Origin: Macrolepiota albuminosa
Lineage: Eukaryota; Basidiomycota; Agaricomycetes; Agaricales; Agaricaceae
Direction of reading: 5' to 3'
DNA length: 64,000 nucleotides
Assembly (NCBI GenBank): GCA_027475525.1
Contig: JAMWFC010000052.1
Span: forward strand, 62,001-126,000
Below, in pieces: positions 1-13,135 of this stretch. The notes under the pieces are model-generated. The model did no database searches. It was not told the origin of the DNA and saw only the letters and a list, made by a program, of their open reading frames with translations. The translations under genes were made by a program, and so were the position numbers. Positions within the stretch are counted from its first letter, which is position 1. Every line of letters starts with the position of its first letter.

Positions 1-1260
1 ACAGTATAGTAACGATGTTTATTCTAATGGGACAGGTAGTCCAACTGGTTCGTCGAGTGCAATTCCGACGTTTTCCATTTTAGGCAAAACGTGTTAGACC
101 TATACTTAGACACTCTTGAAGTGCGAGCAAGACTTATTCTCTCCGAGGACAGTATATAAAAATCCAGAGAAGGTCGACTGACTTCGCATCGGCACTTAGT
201 GCATTCCGTTCATTTCTTTGTCTTTACCGCCTGCGCCCTCTACGTCTGCACCTCGACCTCAACTACGACTTCCAAAAACAACAACTCTCAACTGGCAGAG
301 TGACGCCATGAGCTGCCGCTCACACCCTCAATGCCGCTGCAATCTCCTCTCGCCAGGCATGCATCTCCGAATGGTAAGCCAGCAGCCCTCGACGTGCGAA
401 ATCTGAACTTGGGCAAGATGAGCATGCACCTTCGCACGGCGTACGCGGCGCTCTTCCCGAGCTCGTTATATCTCGTCCTTGCACCACTACGCACACGCAC
501 TGCACCCTCATAGCCATTCGCACACCAGTCCCGTTCGGTCTAACACCGTTCTCCCTGCCCGCCACCGTCATTACGCCATCCTTTCAAGGAGGGAAGGTGC
601 TGGATGATCCCATCGCGCACGGTCGCGTACGAGATGTACTCCTCGCACCCCGCGAGGCACTACGGCGGAACGTAGTGTGCACCCGCAGAGGCAAGCAAGA
701 CGTACTGCAGGCAGGTCGTGCAAGACATCTTGATGCTCTCCAGCGGGCGGCACTTAACACACAAAGCAACAATCTTCCATGTCCAGCAGTCGAGGAGCTC
801 TCAGATGGCGCCGCAGCCGTAAGAGTAGCAGTGGCTTTCTTGAGCTCAGCATCGCCCCCTGAGGAAGTTGAGTGGGAGAGCGTGGCTCTGGATCATGCAG
901 GTGTGGGCAAACATAACAACGGCGTGTATGCTAAAATAGAGAAGCACTTAAATGGCAGCGGAGGCGGTGCACAATGATACGGAGGATTCATGGACAGAGC
1001 AGAAGTGCAGGACCCCGTCCTCCTCGACATTCGAGCACGCAGCCGACAATGTGCTGCTGGAGACCCATGTCTCCCACACCATGGACGTGCTAAACGAATA
1101 AAGCGACAGTGGGACGCGGTGAATTTGGATTTGGAGATCAGGCTCAGGTGAGAATGGCTTTGGGGAAATTTGTGGTATGTTATGATTTGACAAAAATTTC
1201 TGGTGTGGTAACACCAATCAAAGAATGAGCCAAGAGAAGATAATCGCATCGTACCGTATC
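1..1260. other. Unassigned sequence at window start
   Basis: I recognise no gene here. Several overlapping open frames exist on both strands (for example plus 597-977 and minus 571-753), but none shows a known domain, a coherent splice pattern or repeats. The stretch is richer in CpG than the repeat-laden middle of the window, so it resembles host DNA. A minus-strand frame around 570-760 contains a few Cys pairs; that is too little to call a domain. Confidence 0.4.
148..307 (+). promoter_or_regulatory. Candidate TATA promoter and pyrimidine-rich leader
   Basis: A perfect TATATAAA box lies at 153-160 and is followed by a C/T-rich tract (about 205-300) and an ATG at 308 whose short frame runs into GTAAGC at 374. 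TATA plus pyrimidine-rich leader is typical of strongly expressed fungal genes. No recognisable protein follows, so the promoter call stays tentative. Confidence 0.25.
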
Positions 1261-2740
1261 GAGTAAAAGGTTCAGAAACGAACCAAATGAGGGTCGATTG
1301 TTAGTGGATCAATGATTAAATCTTGACACTTGCTGACGAGGACATGTTGTTTGTCATTCTTATTCGTGGACTCTCCTTCGTTTTGAAGTGACCAGGATGT
1401 TTACCATCTTTGAGTGATGGTCACTGCTGGCACCGGATTGTGTTTCCGTTGGAAAAATTCGAAAAGAAAGCTGTCATGCAATTTCCAATGTGCAAATTTT
1501 CAAAAGAAAAAGGCACTTTCCTTTGTTGAATGACTCTTTTTGTGGGAAATTAATACATCAGAAATAGCATAACAGCTTTCTTTTACACTTTTTCCACTGA
1601 AAACACTTTCTAGTATCAGCAGTGAGTACGATCTGGCCGCAAGAAGCAAGAATACGGCCTCTGTTTTCCAAGCATTGTTTAGGGGCGTTCTGGGGTCTCC
1701 CTTTAGCTGATACTCTCCTGTGAGGGGCCTTGACAACAGGGTTTATTATTAGGCCTAAAAAGAAGTGAAGAAATATCAGAGACCAAGTAAAGGTGTAGCC
1801 TAGAGAACTTAAAGAGCTGCTGAGCCGAGGAAAAGGTAAAATACGCTAGTTACAACCTTTAAACTACTAGTACCCCGGAGAAGCAACGGAGGTTCGTCCG
1901 CCACCCATACTCCGCGGGCCACGCTACTCAAAACTCAGGGTGTTAACCAGCCGTCTCCAATCATGTCTCCAACATTGTTTCAGAACCATCAATACGTGGC
2001 AAATTTCTGCACCGTCTTGTTATGTGGGTAAGATAGATCCATACAAGGAGAACCCACCGGTACAGGTGTCTGAAAAAGTTGTCATTCGGGGATCCTTTCC
2101 ATTGCGATCACTCAGAAAATTTCGCAAAGGCCTGGGAGCATATAACCAAATGGTACAACAAGGGTATCTAACTTTCCCCTATTCTATCTTCCGTTGCATG
2201 AGAAAGGTTGTGATGCGACATGTCATGTATCGAGCTTCGCATATTCATTGGTTTCCATACAAGCTGCAATTGCAATTGGTATTGTTAGGGTAAGTTATGG
2301 TATACCGATTGATTGGAATATCGTGTATAATAAATGGCTCAGAATACCTCATGAAAATAGGGACTTTCGGTGTATGGCGCGCCGATGCGTTCAACTCGGA
2401 TGTTATCTGACAATAAAATCTAAATCCCTTCTCCACCCGCCTTCTGATCAGTTTTGAGCAGAGATGATGGTTGTACTCATCATGGAATGACTGATTTTTC
2501 TACCTAAAGACAATACCAAAGATGGAGTTTCTCTCTCAAGCAGGTGCCAATACTTCCAATCCTTACTTCTGATGCTGCGAGTGGCCCGCGAAGAGCGCTC
2601 AAGGATCAAAATTAATAAGCATCTCGGATTTTATATTTTGCCTTTCCATGACGATGCGCATCAACGATACCGGTCTCTCCGCGATGAAGCGTATCGAAAG
2701 GTCTAAAACGACAGTTTGAGATCAGTCCTTGGAGCATCGG
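1261..2740. other. AT-rich stretch without recognisable gene
   Basis: Short frames only (largest plus 1940-2293, 117 codons) and no family I recognise. No inverted or tandem repeat was seen. It may hold the distal promoter of the downstream 7-TM gene or an eroded pseudogene. Confidence 0.35.
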
Positions 2741-2741
2741 G

Positions 2742-2783
2742 TTTATATATCCTGTAACGATTTTTATCTTATTCTCAGATTCC
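2742..2783 (+). promoter_or_regulatory. TATA-like element before the 7-TM gene
   Basis: TTTATATAT at 2742-2750 is only about 34 nt before the chosen ATG at 2784. If used, the 5' leader would be very short; otherwise transcription starts upstream. Confidence 0.3.
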
Positions 2784-4079
2784 ATGGCTCAGCCATCCAA
2801 CGGCCAAAACCTTCTGGTCTCCTCTGTAGCAGTGTCCGCTCCTTTACAGGGTATTTTATATGGTAACTCTGCCATTCTCGCGATGTCCCAGTGGATGTGG
2901 TTCATTATAATGTCAACAGGTTTCTCAGTGTATATGTTCGGTGTAACTATTCACGACATGTTACGGCATCGCCCCCCGTCACGCAGGATTAATTACACTA
3001 TGCTTACAATGGCATGTTTGCTCTTTGTATTGAGTACTATGGTAAGTCATGAAAGCGTGCACCCTCGTTCCGCATGTTGATAGTTATTTTGAAGAGTATG
3101 GTCATCACCATTTACCGTCTTATGTATGCTTTCGTCATGCATCGCAATATTTTGGACCAGCCTGTCGCATTCTTTATTGGGTCTTGGAGCTCTACTTTTG
3201 ACCGCACTGTACAGTTCATGCAAATGATCTTGGGAGATGCTATTGTTGTAAGTGAAGATTGGTCTACGTGTTCTCTCCTCTCTCATCACTCTAGCTGTAC
3301 CGATGTTATCTCGTGTGGTCCTCCATTCTAATAATTGTCCTTCCTGCCTTGCTATTGGCGACAACAGTTGGTCAGAGCATTAAAACTGCATAGGAAATCG
3401 TCCTTGATACCTCTATAAGGAACTGGATTTGTCGTAGTTTGGACCTGGACCAAGATCCAGAACAGTCCAAATATTTTCTTCAGCAATCTTTCAGATCATC
3501 TGAGCGCGGCATTTCTTGGAAGTTCCATTGCCGGGAATGCAATATCCACAGGTATACATTTTTATTGAGCGTCTAGCGTTTTCATGACTTTTCTCTGCAG
3601 GCCTGCTGGCATTCCGGCTATGGCTCATGGAAAAAGAAGTCTCGAGGTACTACACAACAGATAACCATTTACGACGCGTGGCACGCGTGGTTGCACATTC
3701 CGGGGCCATCTACGTGGTTGGCATGGCCCTCTTTCTCTCCCTCTATCTCACCGGAACAGATGTCTTCTTCATTGTAAAGAGTTTGGTTAGCGACACAGTT
3801 GTATGACTCTCGGAAGTTCCACGCTCATTGTATTTCCAGCTGTCCCCGATCACTTCTATCTGCTTTTACATGGTTCTACTGGGCGCTCGCCGGAGAAACT
3901 CGAACGAAGATAGGATGAATACCACCAATATTTCCCTTGAATTCAACATCCCACAAGGTGCTGCTGGACGAAAAGATTCTGAAGGCCAGTTGACCCAAGT
4001 AGTCACGGCTTCAGACATAGTCGACGAAACTGGTCAGGTAAAGAAGCCTTGCAAGGGTTATAACGCTACAGTTGGATGA
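2784..4079 (+). CDS. Seven-transmembrane protein, basidiomycete uncharacterised family
   Basis: Six exons join in frame to about 347 codons: 2784-3041, 3095-3247, 3295-3370, 3420-3551, 3601-3785 and 3840-4079, each intron GT-AG and 47-54 nt long. Hydrophobic segments follow one another through the protein (first around residues 38-55 and 69-86, last at the start of exon 6), with a charged cytoplasmic-looking tail rich in Asp, Lys and Gln. The INYTMLTMACLLF and YRCYLVWSS segments resemble a large family of hypothetical multi-pass proteins expanded in agaricomycetes; I know of no assigned function. The start is the only ATG giving a complete first helix. All splice phases agree, so the gene appears intact. 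It is probably a plasma- or endomembrane protein; receptor function would be speculation. Confidence 0.8.
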
Positions 4080-5734
4080 AGATACATTGTGGGCGAGAAG
4101 TTTGTCATTATAAGAGGGTCGTCCCTATTGCACCCTGTCACGTTGAAGGGTATTTTGTCCTTGAACATCATGCATTAGCTGGATCAAGATTGCGGTCGTA
4201 ACAGTCTGACAGATGGTATGCATCTCCTGAGGGGAAAGATCAGCGTAGAGGAAGCAGAGAAATGGTTCGACGTTCCATAATTCTTCAAGAGTACCTACTA
4301 TAACAGGCTTAAGTTGATGGACCTACCAGTTATGATTGTGAAAGGATTTTCTGCGGTCATTCGGTATTCTCAGAACAGATATATCAAATAGTCAACAGAA
4401 GAGGATCACGAAGGATAGGATGACACAGGATCCATGTTATCAGATTGTCCGACCAAGAATTAAGACTATGACACTGAAGCATCTACTTGAACAAAAGACG
4501 CTCTTCCGAGTCCTGAAGAGATGAACGAACACTAGCATGGAGCAAAAGATGATCCTAGAGTTCCTCTTAGGTTCAGTATCGTTTTGATGTACTGAACTTG
4601 AGGATGGAGAAGCCTTGAAGAAGGGATCATTATCGTGCCACTATGAGCGAAGTGACGAAAGTGTTTCTCAATCTTCATCTTATCGCGGACCTGCAGACGC
4701 TAACAGCAGCAAAGAATAGTAGTTTTTCAATTCATGTTAGCCCACATGGAGTTCAACTTCTCCCGTTGAACTCCAGTTCCCCGCGTGAACTAAGTCGAGA
4801 TTTCATCGTTGCTTGCCCGCGCTGACCGCGACCTTCCTCGCGCACATCCGAGACGTCCCTTCGTCACGAAGCCTCGGCGTCCAATTCCACAACTTCGGCA
4901 GCATGGTTTTGCTTCACCAAGATCTACGTGTCCAGATATTGCCAGGTTGCAGCACGACACATGTCATTCCACAAGGAGAAATTGACCTCAGAGACAAAGT
5001 AACTCTACAAGGAGCCGGAGTAGATTACTTTTTCTAAATGCACTGAACTGGCACATGTAACTCGAGGATGAACTAAGCGAGAAAGGGATGACAGGGATGT
5101 ATTACCAGTCAACGGACTGGCAATCACGCATCTCTGCGGAGTCATGCGATGCCAAAGTACGAATCAATCTTTGCCAAGAGCCAAGGAGCGCAACTTTAAA
5201 GGTCTAGCCTTGCTCTCGTATATTTAGACAAAATAATCACAGTGCGTGACACACGAGAGGTATAGCAGGGAAGAGGATCGATCCGATAAAGGAAAAAGTC
5301 GGAGCTTGACACAGTACGACATGCGCACGTAGCATGACTATACGCCTCCTATTACAGAAACGTCTTATAAACGTTAGACCTGCTGCCGCGCTTGCCGGGT
5401 TCTATAATCGTTCATGACGGAATTCAACATGCCGTTGCTGTCTTCCATAATGAGACTGAAAAGCTATTTGTCGCCAGAGCTGAAAAGACTGATCTTGCGC
5501 CTTTCCATTATTAAGGAGTATCCGTATACGATCACGAGGCTTAGTGGCTGGAGCAAGTAAATACTATAAGTACTATGTTTTGCGATATAGTGTCCAATGG
5601 TAACGTTACCTGCAGAGACTAGGTCGGGAAATATACGCGTAGGAAGGTAGGTGTCGATGAACTTATGGTATTAGGTAATATATTCTCGAGAACCGGCAAG
5701 CCGGCAGGGGACCAAACAACTAAACAAGACAAAG
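4080..5734. other. Unassigned intergenic region
   Basis: No confident gene. A frame near 4180-4390 reads like degraded coding sequence interrupted by stops, and plus frames at 4643-4825 and 4813-5037 overlap in different phases; none matches a family I know. No repeat structure was seen. Confidence 0.35.
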
Positions 5735-6190
5735 TCAAGGGTCTAACGTTATGTACTTACGAGACGTGCTTGTACTTACGTCCATAAGCTGCATGACGTA
5801 CCGACCTCTCCTGCCATCTCCAACGCCCGTGCTGTCTGTCATGGTCTCTTCTAAATATAATTCTTTCTTGGCAACCTTGGTAGTTGCCCTGGCGTTCTGG
5901 TATCCCATCTTGTACGAATGCATATCCTGAGATGCCAGGCGTACCACAGGTGTGCGAGTAGCTCAAAAGGGTCCCCGCACCAAGTACGTGCTTTCTTGTG
6001 GAATTCTCGTTGGACGTGCCAAGATATCCCTGTGATGGTTCGCTCTTGCTCCACCGGCTTCCCGTTTGCCAGCTTGACGGGAAGTGGTCAATCCGGATAT
6101 TGCGGAGGTGTTCATTTTAATTTAGCTTCAAGAAGCAGCTGAAAATCAATATGGATATGACTGGGTACTTAAGTTGATTAGGGAACGACC
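5735..6190 (-). other. Open frames of unknown meaning upstream of GH5
   Basis: Three staggered minus frames (5735-5947, 5757-5966, 5851-6054) and one plus frame (5918-6142) overlap. The minus frame contains a Gly/Arg-rich GVGDGRRGRY stretch and could be an exon of a divergent gene, but I found no splice partners and no known domain. Confidence 0.2.
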
Positions 6191-6228
6191 TTGTCCCCTT
6201 TCCCCCGCATCCTCCAACTTGCCTCACC
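6191..6228 (+). promoter_or_regulatory. Pyrimidine-rich leader of GH5 gene
   Basis: A C/T-dominated tract ends just before the ATG at 6229, as is usual around fungal transcription starts. The upstream ATG at 6191 lies in another frame and has no signal peptide, which favours 6229. Confidence 0.45.
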
Positions 6229-7985
<1,757 letters not shown>

Positions 7986-8263
7986 GTATCCCCCCCCGCC
8001 CCTTCCCAACTATCAATGGACGCTTTTGCGGTATTTCGCTCTCTTATATTTCTCAGCTCTTTCAAGGCTCCTGCGCATTCATTTTACTGGAGCATACCTT
8101 GCACCTTTGTCGATCTTTACATACCCTTTTAAGCCATTGCTGTACTTGCTGTTACAGAATCGGACTTGACTACGTTACAAAACTCATGTTGGATGTTGGC
8201 ATTGCGTCGGACTTATGTAAAATAGAAGTTAGTTGTATCAATCATACATGTACTCTTGATCTG
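7986..8263. other. 3' flank of GH5 gene
   Basis: T-rich sequence after the stop, no gene. An ACAGAATCGGAC word near 8155 recurs near 8945, just outside the second copy of the 65-bp repeat described below. Confidence 0.4.
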
Positions 8264-8328
8264 CCTGATTTTATGAACAGAATTCTTGGTCATTTACTTG
8301 TGCCACACGGTTGCAATCAGGACGGACG
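8264..8328. repeat. 65-bp imperfect direct repeat, copy 1
   Basis: From CCTGATT to GGACGGACG this segment matches 8845-8909 with roughly ten mismatches. The two copies bracket the Ca2+ ATPase fragment, suggesting a duplicated exon piece or the footprint of a rearrangement. Confidence 0.7.
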
Positions 8329-8857
8329 AGCATGATCCAGAAACCACACTATCGCTCAACGCGCTGGCAAGACCTGGTTGCAAAACTTGAGGCTCAATTT
8401 GCCGGTTTGATCCTTTTCAGTACACTGATGATTCGGTTTTTTGTTCAGCTTGGTCAAAACAATCCGGTTTGTACGACAAACGAGAAGGGTATTGCCTTTG
8501 TCAACATCATAATCATATCGGTCACTCTCATCGTTGTTACCGTTCCAGAGGGTCACGTTTCTGAAATCTCTCATTTACTAATTTGTCCTTGTCTTTGTCT
8601 CATCCACTGTTGTATTTCTAGGTGTCCCTATCGCTGTGATACTAGCTCTGGCATGTGCTACGAGACGAATGACGTATGAAAACCTTCTGGTTCGCTCTTT
8701 ATGTGCTTTTGTATCTATGGAAGACATCTCGGTCGTTTGCGCAACTATGACAGGGACGCTCACTGAAAACAAGATGGAAGTCGTCACGGCATCTATTGGT
8801 GGCCATGGAAAGTCTGGTGACATGTATGTCTGGCAATTGATCCACCTGATTATATGA
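8311..8857 (+). pseudogene. Plasma-membrane-type Ca2+ ATPase fragment, dead
   Basis: Translation matches the middle of PMC1/PMCA-type P2B ATPases: a membrane segment LILFSTLMIRFFVQLG, then a second one with VTVPEG (8530-8555), an intron at about 8556-8621, VPIAVILALACATRRMT and the phosphorylation loop. Where P-type ATPases have the invariant DKTGTLT, this sequence reads ATMTGTLT (about 8740-8760), so the phosphorylated Asp and the following Lys are gone. The actuator domain, nucleotide-binding domain and C-terminal helices are also missing. It is a relic copy. Another ATPase of this family occurs at the other end of the window on the opposite strand. Confidence 0.85.
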
Positions 8858-8909
8858 ACAGAATTCTTGGTCAATATCTTGTGCCACATAGTTCTAGTCA
8901 GGACGGACG
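8845..8909. repeat. 65-bp imperfect direct repeat, copy 2
   Basis: Second copy of the unit at 8264-8328, at the 3' edge of the dead ATPase fragment; both end in GGACGGACG. Confidence 0.7.
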
Positions 8910-9072
8910 TTCTCAGTAATTGATCTCCCATATACCATCTATAACAGAATCGGACCCCTATATTGTACGGCACAAGACGAGCTTAATATCGCTAAGTATT
9001 TTGGAGTTCAATAGGCTGTAATAGGTGCACACATAAATAAGGATATCGATAATCAGTGATAGTTTAGTCGCC

Positions 9073-11703
9073 TCATGGTGTATGAGGGTTGATGGTTCGC
9101 TTTCTTCCTTCCATTATACAGGAACAGATCCGCTTTCTCTCTCTGTCAAGAACTACCTGGCTGAATTCTATGTTGTTCAAGCCTCGGGAAGGTTCCTGCA
9201 CTGCTTGAGAAGGTCCTTGAACTGACGCAACGTTAAAGGCTTGATGGTCGTGAAGATGGGTGCTATCCATCCTTTCCGAGCTCTCTTCCAAATTCTCGAT
9301 TATGTTCACACTGTCTGGGCTCCCGTCTCGAAGAAGGATGACAACATTGAATTTCTTTAGAATGTCGAGAAAGACCTCGTTCACAAGGTATTCGATGTTC
9401 GCTTCAGAAAAAGGAAAGAGTCCTCCTTCTCGTTCCCAGCTCAACACATTTTGTAAAACGCTGCGAGAAAGTAATAGAGATCCTGTTGATTTCTTGAAAG
9501 TGAATCCTTCCTTCAGGATACGTAAGGTTTCTCCGATGATCGGTCCAGTGATTGTTTGGATGTCGTTCCCGCGGAAATTTGCGCCTTTTAAAGCACAAAC
9601 CAGATCTGATAGTCCGCGAGTTTCACAGCCGGATGCTGTTGCATAAACAATAGACGCCCACAAGGAAAATGGTCGCCCCATTGTTTGTAGTCTGGGCCGA
9701 GGATGGGAATGAGAAAATCTCAGCAGCATCATTATGTCATTATCAGTGTTGGTCTTAAAGCTCCCGCCGACCTGGACATTCTCCCTTTGTGGAACTAGGA
9801 TGTCCAGGGCAGATGCTAGTACGTCCAGTTCTTGATCGAAAGCTTTTGGTATCCACCTTTTGTCCAGAACGTCAGAATGGTAAAAATTAAACCAAAATGA
9901 CTTCTGAGAATCCAAGTGATCACCGGATAAAGGAGGGAGCGGCGAATAGACTTCCGTGTGCCGCATGTATGCCATGATCAAAAGCGCCAAAATGTTCCAC
10001 GTCCCTCCCCTAATATACGGAATGTTCGTATAAGAAAGCGACAACAAACCGTGTGTGTATGGGTCAGAATATTCTTCAATAATTGCTCCAAGTTCCATCA
10101 GGTAATCAGCCCAGTCTCCAAGGACGTCTTTAGCATCTTTCATGCCCCATTTGTCTTGCAGCCACTCCGTCAGAGTCTCTGAGCTTGAATGTATGACAGC
10201 GAGATAGCCTGCAAGGGACTTCGAAATTGTATCATAGTTGCCTGAAGCGATGTCATTTGCTTGATTGAATTTTTCGATATCGCACCGTAACTCTCGGCAC
10301 TTGAGATCGATTTCCTGCAACTGTTTATCAGCTTGCAGGCCACGTTTCCACAGCCCCTCCAAGTCTGGCATCCTTTGAGTCTCAGAGAGGTGTTGGTGGA
10401 GTGCATGTACACAGATCGCCCTAGTCTGGAATGCTATCTGGTCCTGGTAGCTGGCATGGGCTAATCGGTAAAGAGGCTTGGAGAGGGAAGAGACAGGGAT
10501 CTTTGAAGGCAAGCTATGAGGGGTCGCACGAAGGAGAGCAAACAAGGCATCGAAACAGATAGTAACTCGTGTCACTTCGTGAGGATTGACTTGGTTACCA
10601 GACAATGATGATGCCACATCCAAAAGACCCGCAGTTCCCCTGATGAATACTTCAACGATCTCTGTGTCCTCTAACAACTTCTTCCAGGTTTTCCTTCCAT
10701 CATCAGACTTAAGAAAGCTAGGAATGCAGGACAGGAGATCTTCACGTTCCCTATCATCGGTGGACCTCTGGACTATCCAACTAATCGCACGTGCATCCAC
10801 CTCATCTGGATTCGAAGGGCTCATGGCCTCCATCTCACGAATCGCACTGAGGCTAAGCAGCTGTTCCTGCGAGCGATGGCCAACAAAAGATGAGATATAT
10901 TGAATGATGTTTGAAAATGGGGTTTCGAGCGGAGAAGCGGAATTGCGCAATGGGGCAATGGTCGCGATGCAATAGAAGACGAGCCAACAGATGGGAACAA
11001 CAACCACAAACCCTACAACCTGTCTGCTGATCTTCGCCAGGAAGATACAGAGCCCAATAAAGAAAAGGGATAGAGAGATGTGAAGCAGCACCGGAATGTT
11101 TCCCACCAGATCATCCAACTTGCATTTGTCAATGCCGGCGGTCAGAAATAGCCACATCCGCGAGCGTTTCAATGGTTGAGGAAAGCGATGGACACGATGG
11201 ACATAGTCGCTAACCCATTTCTGCACCAGAGTGACAGTGGCAGCGGCGGTAAGGATGAATGTGAGACTCAGGAACCACAAGACATTGACAGCGATAGCCC
11301 ATACAGGAACTTTGAAGTCGCTGGGCGCAGACGGAGGCAAGGGAATTGTGGTATTTCCGTGAAAAGCTTTTTCACGCTCTACAGCCAATATCTGAGTCAG
11401 AAGCGCGATTGTCGCAGTGTTGGGGTCAGGTTTCAATAATTTGTAGCTCTCAACAATGAAGGCTGTGACTGTGGCGGAGAAAAGACCAGACTAGAAACAG
11501 GAAAAGGAAGATATTGTTCGCATTCCATTCAGGTTAGAAAGAATGAAACTCACAAAAATCAAGGTACTGTCCAGACCAACTTTCCAAGTACCTGTTACAA
11601 CAGCATCATGTTGTTCTGCTGCGTCAACAAAGATGGACCACAGTTTTTGAGCACCTTCATCGTATTGGTGATTAGGATTCGTAGTGCGTTGACCAAGTGA
11701 CAT
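9073..11703 (-). CDS. DUF6535-type multi-pass membrane protein
   Basis: Two exons, 11703-11554 and 11490-9073, joined by a 63-nt GT-AG intron, give 855 residues. The N-terminal part (LWSIFVDAAEQHDAVVTGTWKVG, then SGLFSATVTAFIVESY across the splice and a downstream four-helix region) is the signature of DUF6535, a domain expanded in agaricomycetes and of unknown biochemical role. Helices are evident around residues 65-80, 105-130, 170-190 and 200-220. The remaining 600 residues are soluble, rich in Leu, Ser and Glu, without a motif I recognise. The intron is needed to restore the DUF6535 core. An alternative in-frame ATG lies at 11763. The reading frame is unbroken, so the gene is probably live. 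Confidence 0.85.
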
Positions 11704-12460
11704 TCTCAAAGCACGGCATGCACAAAGGTGTAAGATTGAGAATCCACAGCAAAACCAAATCACCAGAGAGTTAGGTAGGGAGTGATGGGCGCTCTCCCAC
11801 CCTTTGACATTTCGTGGTCCAGATCGATGACTGGAAACAAACGGGCCGGAAACAGGATATGTCGCACAGATACTGCATTAGAGGGTTCAAAGTCACCTGC
11901 GTGTCCCACCCTTACGTTGCGGTTGAATACGTAAGATGTGTTAGAAACCAGATCCTAAGAACAATGTAAGTTATTCCCTCAGTCCGGTATAATCGACTAA
12001 TATTCGAACTGTACCTAAGAACAAATGTAAGTTATTCTACGGTACAGTTAGTTCGTGTGTAAATAATCAAGAAAAGCGCAGTTACTCACCCTCAGTCCGG
12101 TATAGATTTCTAACCAGTGTTTTTTCAGGAACTTTTATGAAATTTTCTAATCAGGCAATTTTTACAGGATGCACTTAGGATGGTGTATAGAAATTTCCCA
12201 ATTAGGCAATTTTTACACATGTACTTGTTTCAGAAACTTTCATAGAAACTTCCCAATTAGAAAATTTCTTACACTAACCACCACGCATACATATTCTCAT
12301 CTCATCTCATCTCATTCCAGGAGGTGGGGTCCCTAGTGGGTGTGTGCATGTTTGGCATAGTTCGACTAGTCATTGATCCGGCTCGGTTTCCCAAAGGGGA
12401 TTGCACAGCGTTTCCCCATTCATAACTTTTACATAGTATCATTATACTTCACCTGCGTAG
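11704..12460. other. Intergenic region with short degenerate repeats
   Basis: No gene. The words CCTAAGAACA...GTAAGTTATT recur near 11952 and 12015, CCCTCAGTCCGGTATA near 11976 and 12089, and a TTCCCAATTAGGCAATTTTTACA unit is repeated about three times at 12125-12285. CATCT repeats occur near 12297. These look like eroded short repeats next to the border of element A. Confidence 0.6.
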
Positions 12461-13090
12461 GGAGGAAGGGGGTCACCTACCTCTCTAAGAAGAGGGAGAT
12501 TTCGTGAGTTGTCTATGATACGAATAATATACGGATAAATATCGAAAATATCGAGGGACTGTGAGAAATTTCCGGAAGAAGCCGGAGGCGTTGTGATGAA
12601 CGTTGATGTACCGATGATCTGTCAACGTCGTCTGGCGCTGTCGGTGGGCGCCATCAATCCCGCCCTCGACACCGACCACCTTCTGCTCATCGTCCTGCAT
12701 GATGAGCTCGAAAATACAGTGAAAAATTAGCCAAAAATTCGGAAAAAATTATAAGTCATTGCCTGAGTTCTTAGGGCCGTTCATATCAACCTTTGTCCTC
12801 ATCGTCGTCCACAATGAGCTTGAAAATAGATAATTTATAAACATAGCCCGGTTTCTTTGGGTCCCTGATTTCGGACCGTGCCTACCATATCAACCCCATG
12901 GCTTCGAATTGCCACCTGTCACCTTGGCATCCATGGTGACTGTCAGAACCTTTGTGCTCATCGTCACCCATGATGAGCACCTCAAACTGCCAAAAAAATC
13001 TGCCAAAAAATTGGGAAAAATTATGGAATGAAAGGGGTTTTGATATTGTAGGCTATACATAAACTGATAGTTTGACTACATGTAAGAGAG
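12461..13090. repeat. Element A left terminal inverted repeat
   Basis: Roughly 630 bp, inverted relative to 20129-20671 plus 22193-22260. This copy keeps many CpG dinucleotides where the right copy has TpG or CpA (for example CCCTCGACACCGACC against CCTTGACACCAATC), so the two arms have had different mutational histories. Confidence 0.88.
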
Positions 13091-13135
13091 CTTCAAAAAT
13101 GTTGAAAAAAGTCAGGGCAAATCAGATATTTGTTG

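Noticed and set aside
218..977. Protein-coding genes in the first kilobase
   Set aside because: Frames overlap on both strands, lack known domains and show no consistent splice structure; only a tentative promoter was kept.
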